A stretch of 64,000 nucleotides of DNA from Glaciimonas sp. PAMC28666 (GTDB taxonomy: Bacteria > Pseudomonadota > Gammaproteobacteria > Burkholderiales > Burkholderiaceae_D): the NCBI RefSeq assembly GCF_016917355.1, contig NZ_CP070304.1, positions 4,588,001-4,652,000 of the forward strand, read 5' to 3'. The notes under the pieces were generated by a model. That model saw nothing but the letters and a program-made list of their open reading frames with translations, was not told the DNA's origin and did not search any database. Position 1 is the stretch's first letter, and every line of letters begins with the position of its first letter. This document shows positions 23,889-32,870 of this stretch, one piece after another. A program made the translations under genes and the position numbers.

Positions 23889-24800
23889 ATGGCCCGTCGA
23901 AACAAGAAGACCAAGTTAGCCGACGATTTGTTGGCTTCGCCCTGGTGGATCAGCGTTGTGCTTGGGTGCATAATTTATATCGTTATGCGTTGGTTTATTC
24001 CGTCGCTCTTTGCCGCAAGTCCTATTTTAATCGGACTGGCGATCCTGTCTCAATCCCTCGCGTGGGTGCCTTTAGTAGGTTTCGGCTTAATGGGCTTGCT
24101 CTCTTTTTTAGCATCGATAAAGACGCATGAAAAAAACGCGCCTGACATCCGCGTCCCTCCAGATTCAAAAACAATGCCGGGACGTGCCGCCCCGGTCACT
24201 GCAGATGGCTGGGGTGCTTCAAACCAGCAAATGGCCCCGGCAACTGACGTTATCCACACTAACTGGAATGTCGAGGCCCTGCGCTCCCTTGAATGGAAGC
24301 GGTTCGAGTTGCTGTGCGCAAAATATTATGAAGCTGTTGGATTTTTTTCGGAGACCCTCCGATGCGGTGCAGATGGCGGGATTGACGTGAAGCTGTATAA
24401 GATCGATCCAAACAAACCAGTCGCCGTCGTGCAGTGTAAAGCGTGGAATGTGTACTCTGTCGGCGTGAAGGAAGTGCGCGAGTTGTTAGGAGTGATGGCG
24501 CATGAGAAAGTCCGGCGCGGGATTTTCATCACAACTGGGAACTATACGAAGGATGCATTAAATTTTGGCGCGAGTAATCCGATTCAATTGCTTGATGGTC
24601 CGGGATTTGTTTCCAAAATAATGGAACTTCCTAACGAGCGTCAGAAAGCTTTGTTGCAATATGCGTTTGAGGGTGATTACACGACACCAACCTGTGCATC
24701 GTGCGGAATAAAAATGATCAAACGCGATAGCAAACGCGGCCCATTTTGGGGGTGTCTCAATTTTCCCCGATGTAGGAGCATGTTTTCAATTAAAAGCTGA
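23889..24800 (+). CDS. Membrane-anchored Mrr-type restriction endonuclease with zinc finger
   Basis: 303 residues. Two hydrophobic segments (about 18-42 and 45-78), a linker, then an Mrr-type catalytic domain (about 125-245) with G-A-D-G-G-I-D166 and V-V-Q182-C-K184, the D...QxK form of the PD-(D/E)XK fold. The C terminus has a topoisomerase-like zinc ribbon (C-A-S-C ... G-C-L-N-F-P-R-C). This domain set is known among type IV-like restriction proteins; the substrate (modified or foreign DNA) is inferred. It is the only plus-strand gene between the tail operons, next to brnTA, and so is an accessory (lysogenic) gene. Confidence 0.85.
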   Translation: MARRNKKTKLADDLLASPWWISVVLGCIIYIVMRWFIPSLFAASPILIGLAILSQSLAWVPLVGFGLMGLLSFLASIKTHEKNAPDIRVPPDSKTMPGRAAPVTADGWGASNQQMAPATDVIHTNWNVEALRSLEWKRFELLCAKYYEAVGFFSETLRCGADGGIDVKLYKIDPNKPVAVVQCKAWNVYSVGVKEVRELLGVMAHEKVRRGIFITTGNYTKDALNFGASNPIQLLDGPGFVSKIMELPNERQKALLQYAFEGDYTTPTCASCGIKMIKRDSKRGPFWGCLNFPRCRSMFSIKS

Positions 24801-24874
24801 CACGACGGGGGGCACCGCACTGCCCGCTATGGTGGCGGCCTATCGTTACTAACAAGACTAGCTTAGAAGATGCT

Positions 24875-25339
24875 TTAAGGTTTCAAATGCCTAAGTAACG
24901 ATTCCCGAATCAACGCGTGATCTTCGGCACTAAAGCCGAGTAAAGGTCGGGCCGCGTAGCGCACTTCCGTGCCTCTTTTGGTGACCCGATCCATTAATCC
25001 CTCTTGATGGACCCGTGCAATGCTCGCCACGCGTCCGTAAAATCCCACTGCTAGCTGATTGGCATCTTGCAAGATTTTGAGGCTCTTCTGTTTGCGCAAC
25101 TTGGTGAACATCGCGGCCTTTTGTCGTTTGATCCGACCACTTTTGCCCCGTAGGTTCTTGCGTTGTTTGCGCGCCGTATAGGCCTCGCCGTCCGGCGTTT
25201 GCTGGTCGGCAATACGCTTGACCTGACTGCGGCGCAAATCTTGCGCGACTTGTCTATTCACGGCGCGGCGCTGTGCCGGTTGCAGCTTTAACAGCAGCGC
25301 ACCCGCCCATTCTTCAATAGCTTGCAGGTCGTCGCTCAT
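24875..25339 (-). CDS. S: Tail completion protein S
   Basis: 154 residues from the ATG overlapping the stop of R (ATGA). M-S-D-D-L-Q-A-I-E-E-W-A-G-A-L-L and L-x-P-A-Q-R-R-A-V-N-R-Q-V-A-Q-D-L-R-R-S are typical of phage virion morphogenesis protein S. The basic middle (R-K-Q-R-K-N-L-R-G-K-S-G-R) is also conserved. Needed with R to finish the tail. The 74 bases downstream hold nothing recognisable. Confidence 0.9.
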   Translation of the reverse strand: MSDDLQAIEEWAGALLLKLQPAQRRAVNRQVAQDLRRSQVKRIADQQTPDGEAYTARKQRKNLRGKSGRIKRQKAAMFTKLRKQKSLKILQDANQLAVGFYGRVASIARVHQEGLMDRVTKRGTEVRYAARPLLGFSAEDHALIRESLLRHLKP

Positions 25340-25821
25340 GCAGGGTGAATGGGCGTATGCCATTCCGCAAGCAAGGATTCGCCCTGGTATAGCGTCCAGA
25401 ACTCGTCGATGTAGCCTGGCGTCGGTTGCGACTCGGGCGGATGGCGGATGTCGAGCCTGCCACCGTTGCGTTTGACGACGACCCGTTCGGTCAGGTCCAG
25501 CTTGATCGACAGATCGACCGTTTCATGATTATTAAAATCGACGTCAAAGCCAATGCCGGTTCGTCGCAGTTCCGGATTGTTCAGTAAGTCGTTTTGGTGA
25601 ATGGTAATCCATGCCAGCAGCGGCACCATGACCGCGTCCGGAGCGCCTGCGTAATCGGTGACGATCAGGTTCAATTTGTAGCGATATTCAAACGATAGCG
25701 ATCCGGTCCCGGTGGCGACCACATTGCCCTCGTCGGCGAACACCAGCAGCTTGTCGGGATTTTGGCGGAGGTCGGGATTGGCCGCCATTAGATGGGCTTT
25801 AAGGCTGTCTGGTTTGAACAT
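25336..25821 (-). CDS. R: Tail completion protein R
   Basis: 161 residues beginning MFKPDSLKAHLMAANPDLRQ, with D-K-L-L-V-F-A-D-E-G and F-E-Y-R-Y-K-L-N-L-I-V-T-D-Y motifs of P2 gpR. Head-proximal tail completion. Its start overlaps the 3' end of the LysC gene by about 20 bases. Confidence 0.9.
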   Translation of the reverse strand: MFKPDSLKAHLMAANPDLRQNPDKLLVFADEGNVVATGTGSLSFEYRYKLNLIVTDYAGAPDAVMVPLLAWITIHQNDLLNNPELRRTGIGFDVDFNNHETVDLSIKLDLTERVVVKRNGGRLDIRHPPESQPTPGYIDEFWTLYQGESLLAEWHTPIHPA

Positions 25822-26077
25822 GGCTGATCTCTTGTTGGCAATTCACGATCATGTCGACCTGGGCGGCACAGGTGGCCCAGGCCGATTCGGTGCGTTCGAG
25901 CGCAAGGTGCAGCGCACCGTTATTGTCTGGTGCGCTCGGTGGCAAATGACAGCGGCTCACTGGCGGACAACCATTGACGATAAGCGTCGGCGCCGGCAAG
26001 TGCGGGACGCTGGCGCAGCCGGGCAATAGCGTCAGGCAAAGGAGACTCAGCCCAAGGGCGAATAACGTTATTTTCAT
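25799..26077 (-). CDS. lysC: LysC-like Rz1 spanin lipoprotein
   Basis: 92 residues from ATG 26077, read in another frame inside the Rz-like gene. Signal peptide M-K-I-T-L-F-A-L-G-L-S-L-L-C-L-T ending in lipobox L-L-P-G-C, then a proline-rich segment. This is the outer-membrane half of the spanin that fuses the envelopes at lysis. Embedded Rz1 in Rz is standard in P2-like phages. Confidence 0.82.
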   Translation of the reverse strand: MKITLFALGLSLLCLTLLPGCASVPHLPAPTLIVNGCPPVSRCHLPPSAPDNNGALHLALERTESAWATCAAQVDMIVNCQQEISHVQTRQP

Positions 26078-26342
26078 GTTGGAGCTTTTTAATGTGCTGT
26101 TCACGTGTTGAGAGTGTGGCGGCGATGCCGTCGCGCTGGATTTGCAGGGCAGCGAGGGCCTTGCGGTTTTTGGTATCGGTGGCTTTTAATGTGGCGATGA
26201 GACCGTCGCGGTCGATGACTCCTTGCTCGGCGCGCTCGGCCCGCTCTTTGGCCGCGATCAGGTGACCGCGTTGATTAATAATTACGGTCGACAGTCCGCC
26301 AACCAGCAGGCATCCGATCAGCAATTTTAAGATCAGGACCAT
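25920..26342 (-). CDS. lysB: LysB-like Rz spanin subunit
   Basis: 140 residues. N-terminal signal anchor L-I-L-K-L-L-I-G-C-L-L-V-G-G-L-S, then a long charged coiled coil (about 25-110). Inner-membrane half of the spanin pair. Overlaps the endolysin gene by 10 bases and contains most of LysC. Confidence 0.82.
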   Translation of the reverse strand: MVLILKLLIGCLLVGGLSTVIINQRGHLIAAKERAERAEQGVIDRDGLIATLKATDTKNRKALAALQIQRDGIAATLSTREQHIKKLQHENNVIRPWAESPLPDAIARLRQRPALAGADAYRQWLSASEPLSFATERTRQ

Positions 26343-26788
26343 AGACCGACCCGCGTACCTTGCCGATCAATCGTTAATACCTGGCGGCGCGGTTTTGTAT
26401 CTTCAGCGGCGATGCTTAGATGGACCCACACAGCCGATCCGGTGCGTTCATAGATCAACTGGTCAAACTGAAGATAGGACTGATCTAGCTTTCGGCAGAT
26501 CGCCATCGGCGTGCCAAATGCGGGGGCGATAAAGTCGTTCGCTAATCCCGTGAGGTGACTACTGTTGTGAGCGCCGCCGACCGCACGGTTCAAGGCCGGG
26601 CAACGATAACCACTGGAAATCGTCATGCCGACACCGCCCAGCTCGAGCCGGACCAGTTCATCAAAGCGTGCGAGGCGGCGCAGGTTGCCGATAATGATCG
26701 GCGTGGGCGCATTGTTGATGCCGAGTATGCGGGCGGTGTTGCTGTAGATGAATTCCTGGAGCGTAAAGTGTTGCGTGAGCGTAATCAT
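26333..26788 (-). CDS. Endolysin, M15 peptidase type
   Basis: 151 residues. Zinc-peptidase motifs of family M15A: S-S-G-Y-R-C-P-A-L-N, then S-S-H-L-T-G-L-A-N-D (H...D) and W-V-H-L-S (second H). It cuts the peptide part of peptidoglycan, unlike P2 gpK, which is a lysozyme. It stands in the endolysin place between the holin genes and LysB. No signal peptide, so release needs the holin. Confidence 0.85.
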   Translation of the reverse strand: MITLTQHFTLQEFIYSNTARILGINNAPTPIIIGNLRRLARFDELVRLELGGVGMTISSGYRCPALNRAVGGAHNSSHLTGLANDFIAPAFGTPMAICRKLDQSYLQFDQLIYERTGSAVWVHLSIAAEDTKPRRQVLTIDRQGTRVGLWS

Positions 26789-27084
26789 TGATTTCCTCGG
26801 AGGATGTGGGAGACGTTGCCCTGGGCGCGAAACACCAGAGCCGACCAGGTGAGCGCGAGACCGGCCTGACCAAACGACGTGTGACCATAGCCGAGCAGGA
26901 TCTCCAACGCAGAGGTGCCGCTAAAAACGATCATCACCCACGCAAGGAGCGAGATATGGACACGGTAGTTGGACACCCCGCGTCGATAGCACAGCAGCTG
27001 GGCGCAGGTGGCGCTATAGCTGAACAGTTCGATGGCCGTGAAGATCGTGGTGGTGGCGTTTATTGCGTCGCTAGCGTTCATCAT
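26785..27084 (-). CDS. Holin-like membrane protein
   Basis: About 99 residues from the double ATG at 27084, which follows AAAGGA. Hydrophobic segments near 12-30, 41-60 and 64-80, with a short charged end. Three membrane segments and a place before the endolysin fit a class I holin or an antiholin. Overlaps the next holin-like gene by 14 bases and the endolysin by 4. Confidence 0.65.
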   Translation of the reverse strand: MMNASDAINATTTIFTAIELFSYSATCAQLLCYRRGVSNYRVHISLLAWVMIVFSGTSALEILLGYGHTSFGQAGLALTWSALVFRAQGNVSHILRGNQ

Positions 27085-27445
27085 TGCCTTTTCCTTTGCG
27101 CAGCCAGTTTGGCAGCGCAATTGTTTTAATCAAATCGATACCGTGTAGCGTCAGGGCGATCACGCCTGCGGACGCGAAGAAGGCGGCGACGCCGGATTGT
27201 TCGAGCGGTGTGTGGCGGATGACTTCCGGCGCGGCCAGATAGCCGATGACTAATGAAATCATCAAGTAGGCCAGTCGTTGCACGAGCGGCAGACTCTTGC
27301 TGGAAATGGCGACCAATGCGGCACCTGCAAAGGCCCCGATTAGGGCGTTGCCGTCTATTCCTGGCACCAGCGACGATAGGCCGATGCCGGTGCCGGTGGT
27401 GAGCAATAAGGTGGTGGTGCTGGCGTCGGCCATGGCGTTTTTCAC
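27071..27445 (-). CDS. Holin-like membrane protein
   Basis: 124 residues from a GTG (an ATG at 27433 is the alternative). Three to four hydrophobic segments (about 11-45, 53-70, 85-108) and a basic tail W-L-R-K-G-K-G. Position directly after X and before the second membrane gene fits the phage holin. Which of the two is holin and which antiholin cannot be told from sequence. Confidence 0.65.
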   Translation of the reverse strand: MKNAMADASTTTLLLTTGTGIGLSSLVPGIDGNALIGAFAGAALVAISSKSLPLVQRLAYLMISLVIGYLAAPEVIRHTPLEQSGVAAFFASAGVIALTLHGIDLIKTIALPNWLRKGKGNDER

Positions 27446-27448
27446 AGG

Positions 27449-27655
27449 TTAATCCCAGAGATTGATGGTCTGGCGTGTGGCGGGCGTGGCAGATGGCGCG
27501 GGTAACGTCACCAGCTGGCCGTGGGGAATAAACGGGCCACTTTCGGCCAGACCGGGATTGAGTTCCAGCGCGGCTTCGACCACGCTGGCGCTCGCGCCCA
27601 GATGTCGCCAGCAGAGCAGGTCCAGCGTGTCGTATTGTTGGGCGCGTACGAGCAT
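27449..27655 (-). CDS. X: Tail protein X
   Basis: 68 residues: R-A-Q-Q-Y-D-T-L-D-L-L-C-W-R-H-L-G and N-P-G-L-A-E-S-G form a LysM-like fold, the signature of P2 gpX. Tail component. Between head completion gene L and the holins. Confidence 0.92.
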   Translation of the reverse strand: MLVRAQQYDTLDLLCWRHLGASASVVEAALELNPGLAESGPFIPHGQLVTLPAPSATPATRQTINLWD

Positions 27656-27666
27656 CGTCAGTGTCG

Positions 27667-28152
27667 TTAAATCAATTCAACCGTCAGCTGCGGACGGCCC
27701 ACCAAATTGGCAATCGCCCAATGCGCATTGCGGCGCTGTTCGCCGGGTGCTTCATCTAGATAGGCCATAGATTTTTTATCAGCCATAGACGATGCGGTGC
27801 TGTCGTAGTCGCGGTACTTTTCCAGCAGGTCGGCTTTGGCGGTGCTGTAGACTGCGCGTCGGTAATAGATCATTAGTTTGCTTTCGCGATTAACCTGGCT
27901 TGCGGGAATATCTACCAATGCCAGGTACCCAGCCACGACTTGCATTTGCTTCCATGCCGAGAGTTCTTCATTGACGTGGAGGATGGCGTCGATGACCGCT
28001 TGCGTTAAGCGCGGGCCGGTAACCGTACCATCCAGACGCATGGCATTTCGCATATGCGGTAAGTCGATGGGAGGAAACCAGCCATCGTTTTCCACCGTTG
28101 TGAAATCATCCGCTTGGTGCGATGTTACTTGGGTGATAGCCATAAAGCTCAT
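27667..28152 (-). CDS. L: Head completion protein L
   Basis: 161 residues from ATG 28152 (GGAG upstream). G-W-F-P-P-I-D-L-P-H-M-R-N-A-M-R-L-D-G-T-V and later Y-Y-R-R-A-V-Y-S-T-A-K-A-D-L-L-E-K-Y are standard gpL motifs. It stabilises filled heads. A longer frame to 28194 lacks a start signal. Confidence 0.92.
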   Translation of the reverse strand: MSFMAITQVTSHQADDFTTVENDGWFPPIDLPHMRNAMRLDGTVTGPRLTQAVIDAILHVNEELSAWKQMQVVAGYLALVDIPASQVNRESKLMIYYRRAVYSTAKADLLEKYRDYDSTASSMADKKSMAYLDEAPGEQRRNAHWAIANLVGRPQLTVELI

Positions 28153-28173
28153 TGGGCGACTCCTATCAATAAA

Positions 28174-28232
28174 ACGGCGGTGGGCGGGTTTCACACTAGA
28201 CTAACCAGTCAATGATCCACCCGCGCCGCCGT
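28174..28232. repeat. Interrupted hairpin between M and L
   Basis: ACGGCGG...GCGGGT pairs with ACCCGC.CCGCCGT: 13 base pairs with a small bulge and a loop of about 29 bases, in the 103-base gap inside the late operon. No T run. Could tune expression or mRNA stability. Confidence 0.4.
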
Positions 28233-28255
28233 GCGCCATGGGGTGCTCGATTTAC

Positions 28256-28984
28256 CTAGATAGCTGCTACTACGGTTGCCTTTTTCAGGCGTCGTTCAAG
28301 TCTTTCAATATCTTTTTTTACCCCGACACCTTCGAACAAGGCAACAGCGCGTTTCAGATTGTTATAGGCAGCTTGCGCCATGGGAAGTTTGGTGCGAGTA
28401 AAGTCTTGTTTGTCATCCGCGCCGCCGTTCGCGACCTCAAGCAGGGCATAGCCAAGTGCCTTGTGTAGTTTGGCCCGTGCTTGGTCCGGCACATCGCTGT
28501 TCTGCGTCATTTCACCGACTGCACCCAGAATCAACACTGCGTGTTTAGGATCGTCCGCCAGCGGGCCGCTCAGATAGGCACCGGAAAATTCATCCAGCAA
28601 CATGGTTGGGATATCGCGGCTGTATTGGTCGGGCAAGGTCATCTTGTGTGTGACGGCATAGCGGGCGATGTCAATGGCACGATCAAAGTCACCTACATCG
28701 ATAGTCCAGACCAGTATGGTGGTCAGAACGTCATCCTGACCGCCGTTTCCAGCAGCGAGGACGCCATCTATCCATTCTTGATAGTCCGGCAACAATTTTG
28801 CTTTGAGGCCGATCTTTGCTTTGATTGACTGGATCGATTTTAAGGAACGCTTATGCTCGGCCAGTTGGTAAAGTTGCAATTCATATTGCGATCCGGATGT
28901 GCGTGCGCCGGGCGCGGCACTGGCCGCCGCTTGCTCGGCCAATACGCGTGCCTGATGACGCAGAGCAGGGGAAAGGTGTCTCAT
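28256..28984 (-). CDS. M: Terminase small subunit (gpM-like endonuclease)
   Basis: 242 residues beginning with L-S-P-A-L-R-H-Q-A-R-V-L-A, typical of P2 gpM. Conserved W-I-D-G-V-L-A-A-G-N-G-G-Q-D-D and W-x-I-D-V-G-D-F-D motifs follow. gpM recognises and cuts cos with gpP. Follows the capsid gene by three bases. Confidence 0.92.
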   Translation of the reverse strand: MRHLSPALRHQARVLAEQAAASAAPGARTSGSQYELQLYQLAEHKRSLKSIQSIKAKIGLKAKLLPDYQEWIDGVLAAGNGGQDDVLTTILVWTIDVGDFDRAIDIARYAVTHKMTLPDQYSRDIPTMLLDEFSGAYLSGPLADDPKHAVLILGAVGEMTQNSDVPDQARAKLHKALGYALLEVANGGADDKQDFTRTKLPMAQAAYNNLKRAVALFEGVGVKKDIERLERRLKKATVVAAI

Positions 28985-28987
28985 CGG

Positions 28988-30025
28988 TTACACCTTCGGC
29001 GCTGGCACATCCGGTACCAGTTCGATATTTTCTAGCAAGGCACCGAGACCGAAGTCTTCGACTACATAGGAATCGTTGGAGGATTCGTAATTTTCGATGC
29101 GGTCACGCTTGGCTTCATCGACGACCCGACGACGACGGCCACCTTCTTGCCAGTAGAGCGATAGGTTGTCAAAACGCGTGATTAATATCGCGTTGTCGGG
29201 AAAATACGGCACGCTCACGGCTTGTAGGCTGCCGATGCGTTTCTGGCTGATGACAATGTCTGCAGCCAGTGTCTCGCTCGGCGCTTGTTTGGTGTTGATG
29301 AGCGGAAAGTATTTGTCATGTAGCAGTGCGCGGCCAACGATAGCAACCAAGCCATTATCCTTTTGAAACCATGGGTCAAGCAGGTTGATGGCGTCATACA
29401 CGGCGGCGTCCAGGTTGGCATAATCGCCTTGAAGATCGGCATTGCTGCCGATTAATAGTGGGCCTGACGCTTTTCCTTTATTCATCACCCGTTGCGGTGC
29501 TTGTCGACGCATCTGCTCCAGCCAACCTATGTTGACGTCCTCAAGCAGCGGATGGGCGTCGATATCCGTATCGGCGGCGACACTAGTCCCGTGGAAGCCG
29601 ATCATCATGCGGTCCAGCGATTGACGGGTCAGAATGGTATTGGCAATGCGTCGCTGGAAATCTGGAAATTTGGCCCATGCATCCAAGGTCTGATATTTGA
29701 TATGGGTATCGAAGTTGGTCTTTTCGCAGCGATAGCGCTGACTGTCGAGCGTGGCCATATCGCGGGTTTTGCGATCAGCCTTGTCGGTATTGGTGCGACC
29801 GGCAATGGGGCCGGAGATGCCAAGGCCGAGCTTTTCGCCTTCCAATTCAGTGACGCCAATGATGTTGATCTTGCCGAGAAATTCACTCGACTCCTGCATC
29901 TTGGTTTCCAGCTTTTGCTGAATGCTGGGATCGACATTAAAGGTTTGGGCTACGCTGCCGGTGTCATTAAGTTGGGCCAGACGCTGTGCATATTTGTCAA
30001 AGACGATTCGGGTTTCTTTTTTCAT
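28988..30025 (-). CDS. N: Major capsid protein (P2 gpN-like)
   Basis: 345 residues. Starts with K-K-E-T-R-I-V-F-D-K-Y-A-Q-R-L-A-Q-L-N, followed by the conserved F-L-G-K-I-N-I-I-G-V-T-E-L-E-G-E-K-L-G and W-A-K-F-P-D-F-Q motifs of P2 capsids. HK97 fold expected. The N terminus is probably trimmed by the gpO protease. Confidence 0.95.
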   Translation of the reverse strand: MKKETRIVFDKYAQRLAQLNDTGSVAQTFNVDPSIQQKLETKMQESSEFLGKINIIGVTELEGEKLGLGISGPIAGRTNTDKADRKTRDMATLDSQRYRCEKTNFDTHIKYQTLDAWAKFPDFQRRIANTILTRQSLDRMMIGFHGTSVAADTDIDAHPLLEDVNIGWLEQMRRQAPQRVMNKGKASGPLLIGSNADLQGDYANLDAAVYDAINLLDPWFQKDNGLVAIVGRALLHDKYFPLINTKQAPSETLAADIVISQKRIGSLQAVSVPYFPDNAILITRFDNLSLYWQEGGRRRRVVDEAKRDRIENYESSNDSYVVEDFGLGALLENIELVPDVPAPKV

Positions 30026-30081
30026 GTGGTGATGCTCCGATCTGCAAGTGGTATTGGTGCGTGAATAGCTGGGCGCTGACG

Positions 30082-30921
30082 TTAATAGTCGGTTTGCTGT
30101 GCACCGATGCCACCGGTTGCCGCTGGTCGTTGTGTTGGATTGCCGTCTGTGGCATCGATTGCTTGCTTGAAAGTAGCGAAGGCTTCATTGGATGCAGCTA
30201 ATGCGGCTTCCAGGACGTTAATACGCTCTTGACTGTTCGCAAATTGTTCCGCGTTATCGTTCACGTTTGTGGCGAGCAGGGCGACGGCTTCAGTGATGTC
30301 GGCAAACTGCAAACTGTCGCTGGTGGTTTTGGTAGTGAACCGCTTAAGGATGTTTTTAACTGCATCGGTCAATTTGATTCCTTCGGGTTGCGTTGGCAGG
30401 TCATCTTCAAATTCCAGTTCGGTTTCTACCGCAACGGAAAAAAGGTTGTTGGGGTCTTGCTTGCGACTGGAAAATGGACTAAAAGCGGGGTTTTGGGCTG
30501 CGAAAGTTAAGATTTCGGTGCCGAGGCTGGCCGGGCTATCGGTAACGGCCAAGCCGACCAAATAGGCTTGATCGGTGTCTGCAAAACTGGGATTTATTTC
30601 AATACTGGTGTAGATCTTTTGTCGTGCTTTGTTCATTGCTATCAGATCTGGTGTTGGTGACACTTGAGCATACAAAGCCAACTTCTTGATACCATCCAAA
30701 ACCACTTCCTCTGCCTTGACGGCGAGTACATCTCCATAGGCTTTATAAGGGCCATCGGGTAGCAAGCCACGCCGATGTTCCAGCCAGACACGTGCCCCGT
30801 AGGTCGCAGGATTAAAACGCGCCGCCATTTGCTCAATGAAGGCGCGATCAATGACGCGGCCATCGGTAGTCGCCCCTTCCAATGCCACGCGGAAAAATTT
30901 TGATTTTTGTTTATCTGTCAT
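30082..30921 (-). CDS. O: Capsid scaffold/protease (P2 gpO-like)
   Basis: 279 residues. The N-terminal protease half has F-F-R-V-A-L-E-G-A-T-T-D-G-R and W-L-E-H-R-R-G (histidine) and the T-D-S-P-A-S-L-G-T-E serine motif. The C-terminal half is a coiled-coil scaffold. It cleaves itself and the capsid protein. Divergent from gene P. Confidence 0.93.
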   Translation of the reverse strand: MTDKQKSKFFRVALEGATTDGRVIDRAFIEQMAARFNPATYGARVWLEHRRGLLPDGPYKAYGDVLAVKAEEVVLDGIKKLALYAQVSPTPDLIAMNKARQKIYTSIEINPSFADTDQAYLVGLAVTDSPASLGTEILTFAAQNPAFSPFSSRKQDPNNLFSVAVETELEFEDDLPTQPEGIKLTDAVKNILKRFTTKTTSDSLQFADITEAVALLATNVNDNAEQFANSQERINVLEAALAASNEAFATFKQAIDATDGNPTQRPAATGGIGAQQTDY

Positions 30922-31004
30922 GGTGGGTATCGAGGTCCAATTGACTTGATGAGGACTCCATAGTCGGGCCTTGCGCCACTTGACTCAACCATCACAGAGT
31001 TGTT

Positions 31005-32870
31005 ATGGGGCATAGCAACTTCGTATTAACACCGCTACGCGCGCGTGACGCATACGCTTGCGGCATGCCTGAATTGCTGAACCCCCCGCTTATTGCAGAA
31101 TCGTCGATGCCGGAGATCTCTGCCGAGATTGATCCGCGCCGCGTTGCCAAGCATTTGTATTGGAGCGGGTGGCGGGTGACGTCCATTGCGAAGCATCTGC
31201 AGCAAAAGCGGACCACCATAGAAAGCTGGAAGCAGCGCGATGAATGGGACAAAGCCACGCCGCTTGAAAAGATCGAATCATCTCTGGAAGCGCGCTTGGT
31301 GCAATTGATCGGGAAGGATACCAAGAGCGGAGGCGACTTTAAGGAGATTGATCTACTGATGCGCCAAGTGGTCCAGACCGCCCGCGTGCGGCGCTACGAG
31401 GCACCGGGTGGCAACGAAGTGGATCTGAATCCGAAGCTGGCCAACCGCAATGCAGGACCGAAGAAAAAGCCAACCCGGAACGAATTTAGCGATGAACAAC
31501 GCACGCAATTATTGGATGCGTTTCAGGATTCTTTGTTCGACTATCAAAAGGTGTGGCATCGCAATAGTAACCAGCGCACACGCGTGATTTTGAAGTCGCG
31601 TCAGATTGGTGCGACCTGGTACTTTGCGCGGGAAGCCTTGGCAGACGCGCTTGAGACTGGGCGTAATCAAATCTTTTTGTCAGCGTCCAAATCGCAAGCG
31701 CATGTTTTCAAGCAGTACATTATTCAGTTCGCCAAGGACGCGGCGGGCGTGGATCTGAGTGGCGATCCGATTGTTTTACCAAACGGGGCCCACTTATATT
31801 TTCTTGGAACCAACGCAAGAACCGCGCAAGGCTATCACGGTAATTTTTACTTTGATGAATTTTTCTGGACGCATAATTTTGCCGAATTAAACAAGGTCGC
31901 TTCCGGCATGGCGTTGCATAAGCAGTGGCGCAAGACCTATTTTTCAACACCATCCGCGATCACGCATCAGGCTTATCCGTTTTGGACTGGCGAGCTATTC
32001 AATAAACGTCGGGCGAAGGCCGATCAACTGAGTATCGATATCAGTCATAAGCGATTGGCATCGGGCTTCACAGGCGAAGACAAAATCTGGCGTCAGATTG
32101 TCACGATTTTGGATGCCGAACGGGGCGGCTGCAATCTGTTTGATATCGACGAGCTGCGCAATTTTGAGTACAGCCCGGATCAGTTCGACAACCTGCTGAT
32201 GTGTAACTTCATCGACGATACGCAGTCGGTGTTTCCGCTGGTGGCATTGCAGCGCTGCATGATCGATTCGTGGGTCAACTGGGACGATTACAAACCATTT
32301 ACCGCACGTCCGTTTGGCAACCGCGCAGTGTGGATCGGGTACGACCCGTCCTTAAACGGCGATAGCGCTGGTTGCGCGGTCATTGCGTCGCCGCTGGTCG
32401 CAGGTGGCAAGTTCCGCGTCCTGGAGCGTTACCAATGGCGTGGGATCGATTTTGACGCGCAGGCGAAGGCCATCAAGGAAATTACTGAACGGTTCAATGT
32501 GGAGTACATCGGCATCGACACCACCGGCATGGGGATCGGCGTCTTTCCATTGGTCAAACAGTTCTTTCCGATGGTGACGGCGATCAACTATTCGCCGGAA
32601 GTAAAAACGCGGATGGTACTGAAGGCGCAAAACATCATCAATAAAGGGCGGTTGGAATTCGATGCAGGCTGGACCGACATCGCGCAATCTTTCATGACCA
32701 TCCGCAAGATACTGACCCCTAGCGGTCGGCAAGTCACCTACGACGCAGGACGCACCGCAGAGACCGGTCACGCCGATCTTGCGTGGGCCTGCATGCACGC
32801 TCTCGACAATGAACCGTTCGAAGGCATACACCAAAGCACTCCCTCTTTTATGGAAATGTTCACCTCATGA
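31005..32870 (+). CDS. P: Terminase large subunit (P2 gpP-like)
   Basis: Up to 621 residues. ATPase: L-K-S-R-Q-I-G-A-T-W-Y-F (Walker A variant) and F-Y-F-D-E-F-F-W (Walker B). Nuclease half: G-Y-D-P-S-L-N-G-D-S-A-G and I-G-I-D-T-T-G-M-G, both holding metal-binding aspartates. It packages DNA into proheads. The start is uncertain: ATGs at 31005, 31065 and 31107 are in frame and none has a clear ribosome-binding site; P2 gpP has 590 residues, so 31107 is near the expected size. Confidence 0.92.
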   Translation: MGHSNFVLTPLRARDAYACGMPELLNPPLIAESSMPEISAEIDPRRVAKHLYWSGWRVTSIAKHLQQKRTTIESWKQRDEWDKATPLEKIESSLEARLVQLIGKDTKSGGDFKEIDLLMRQVVQTARVRRYEAPGGNEVDLNPKLANRNAGPKKKPTRNEFSDEQRTQLLDAFQDSLFDYQKVWHRNSNQRTRVILKSRQIGATWYFAREALADALETGRNQIFLSASKSQAHVFKQYIIQFAKDAAGVDLSGDPIVLPNGAHLYFLGTNARTAQGYHGNFYFDEFFWTHNFAELNKVASGMALHKQWRKTYFSTPSAITHQAYPFWTGELFNKRRAKADQLSIDISHKRLASGFTGEDKIWRQIVTILDAERGGCNLFDIDELRNFEYSPDQFDNLLMCNFIDDTQSVFPLVALQRCMIDSWVNWDDYKPFTARPFGNRAVWIGYDPSLNGDSAGCAVIASPLVAGGKFRVLERYQWRGIDFDAQAKAIKEITERFNVEYIGIDTTGMGIGVFPLVKQFFPMVTAINYSPEVKTRMVLKAQNIINKGRLEFDAGWTDIAQSFMTIRKILTPSGRQVTYDAGRTAETGHADLAWACMHALDNEPFEGIHQSTPSFMEMFTS

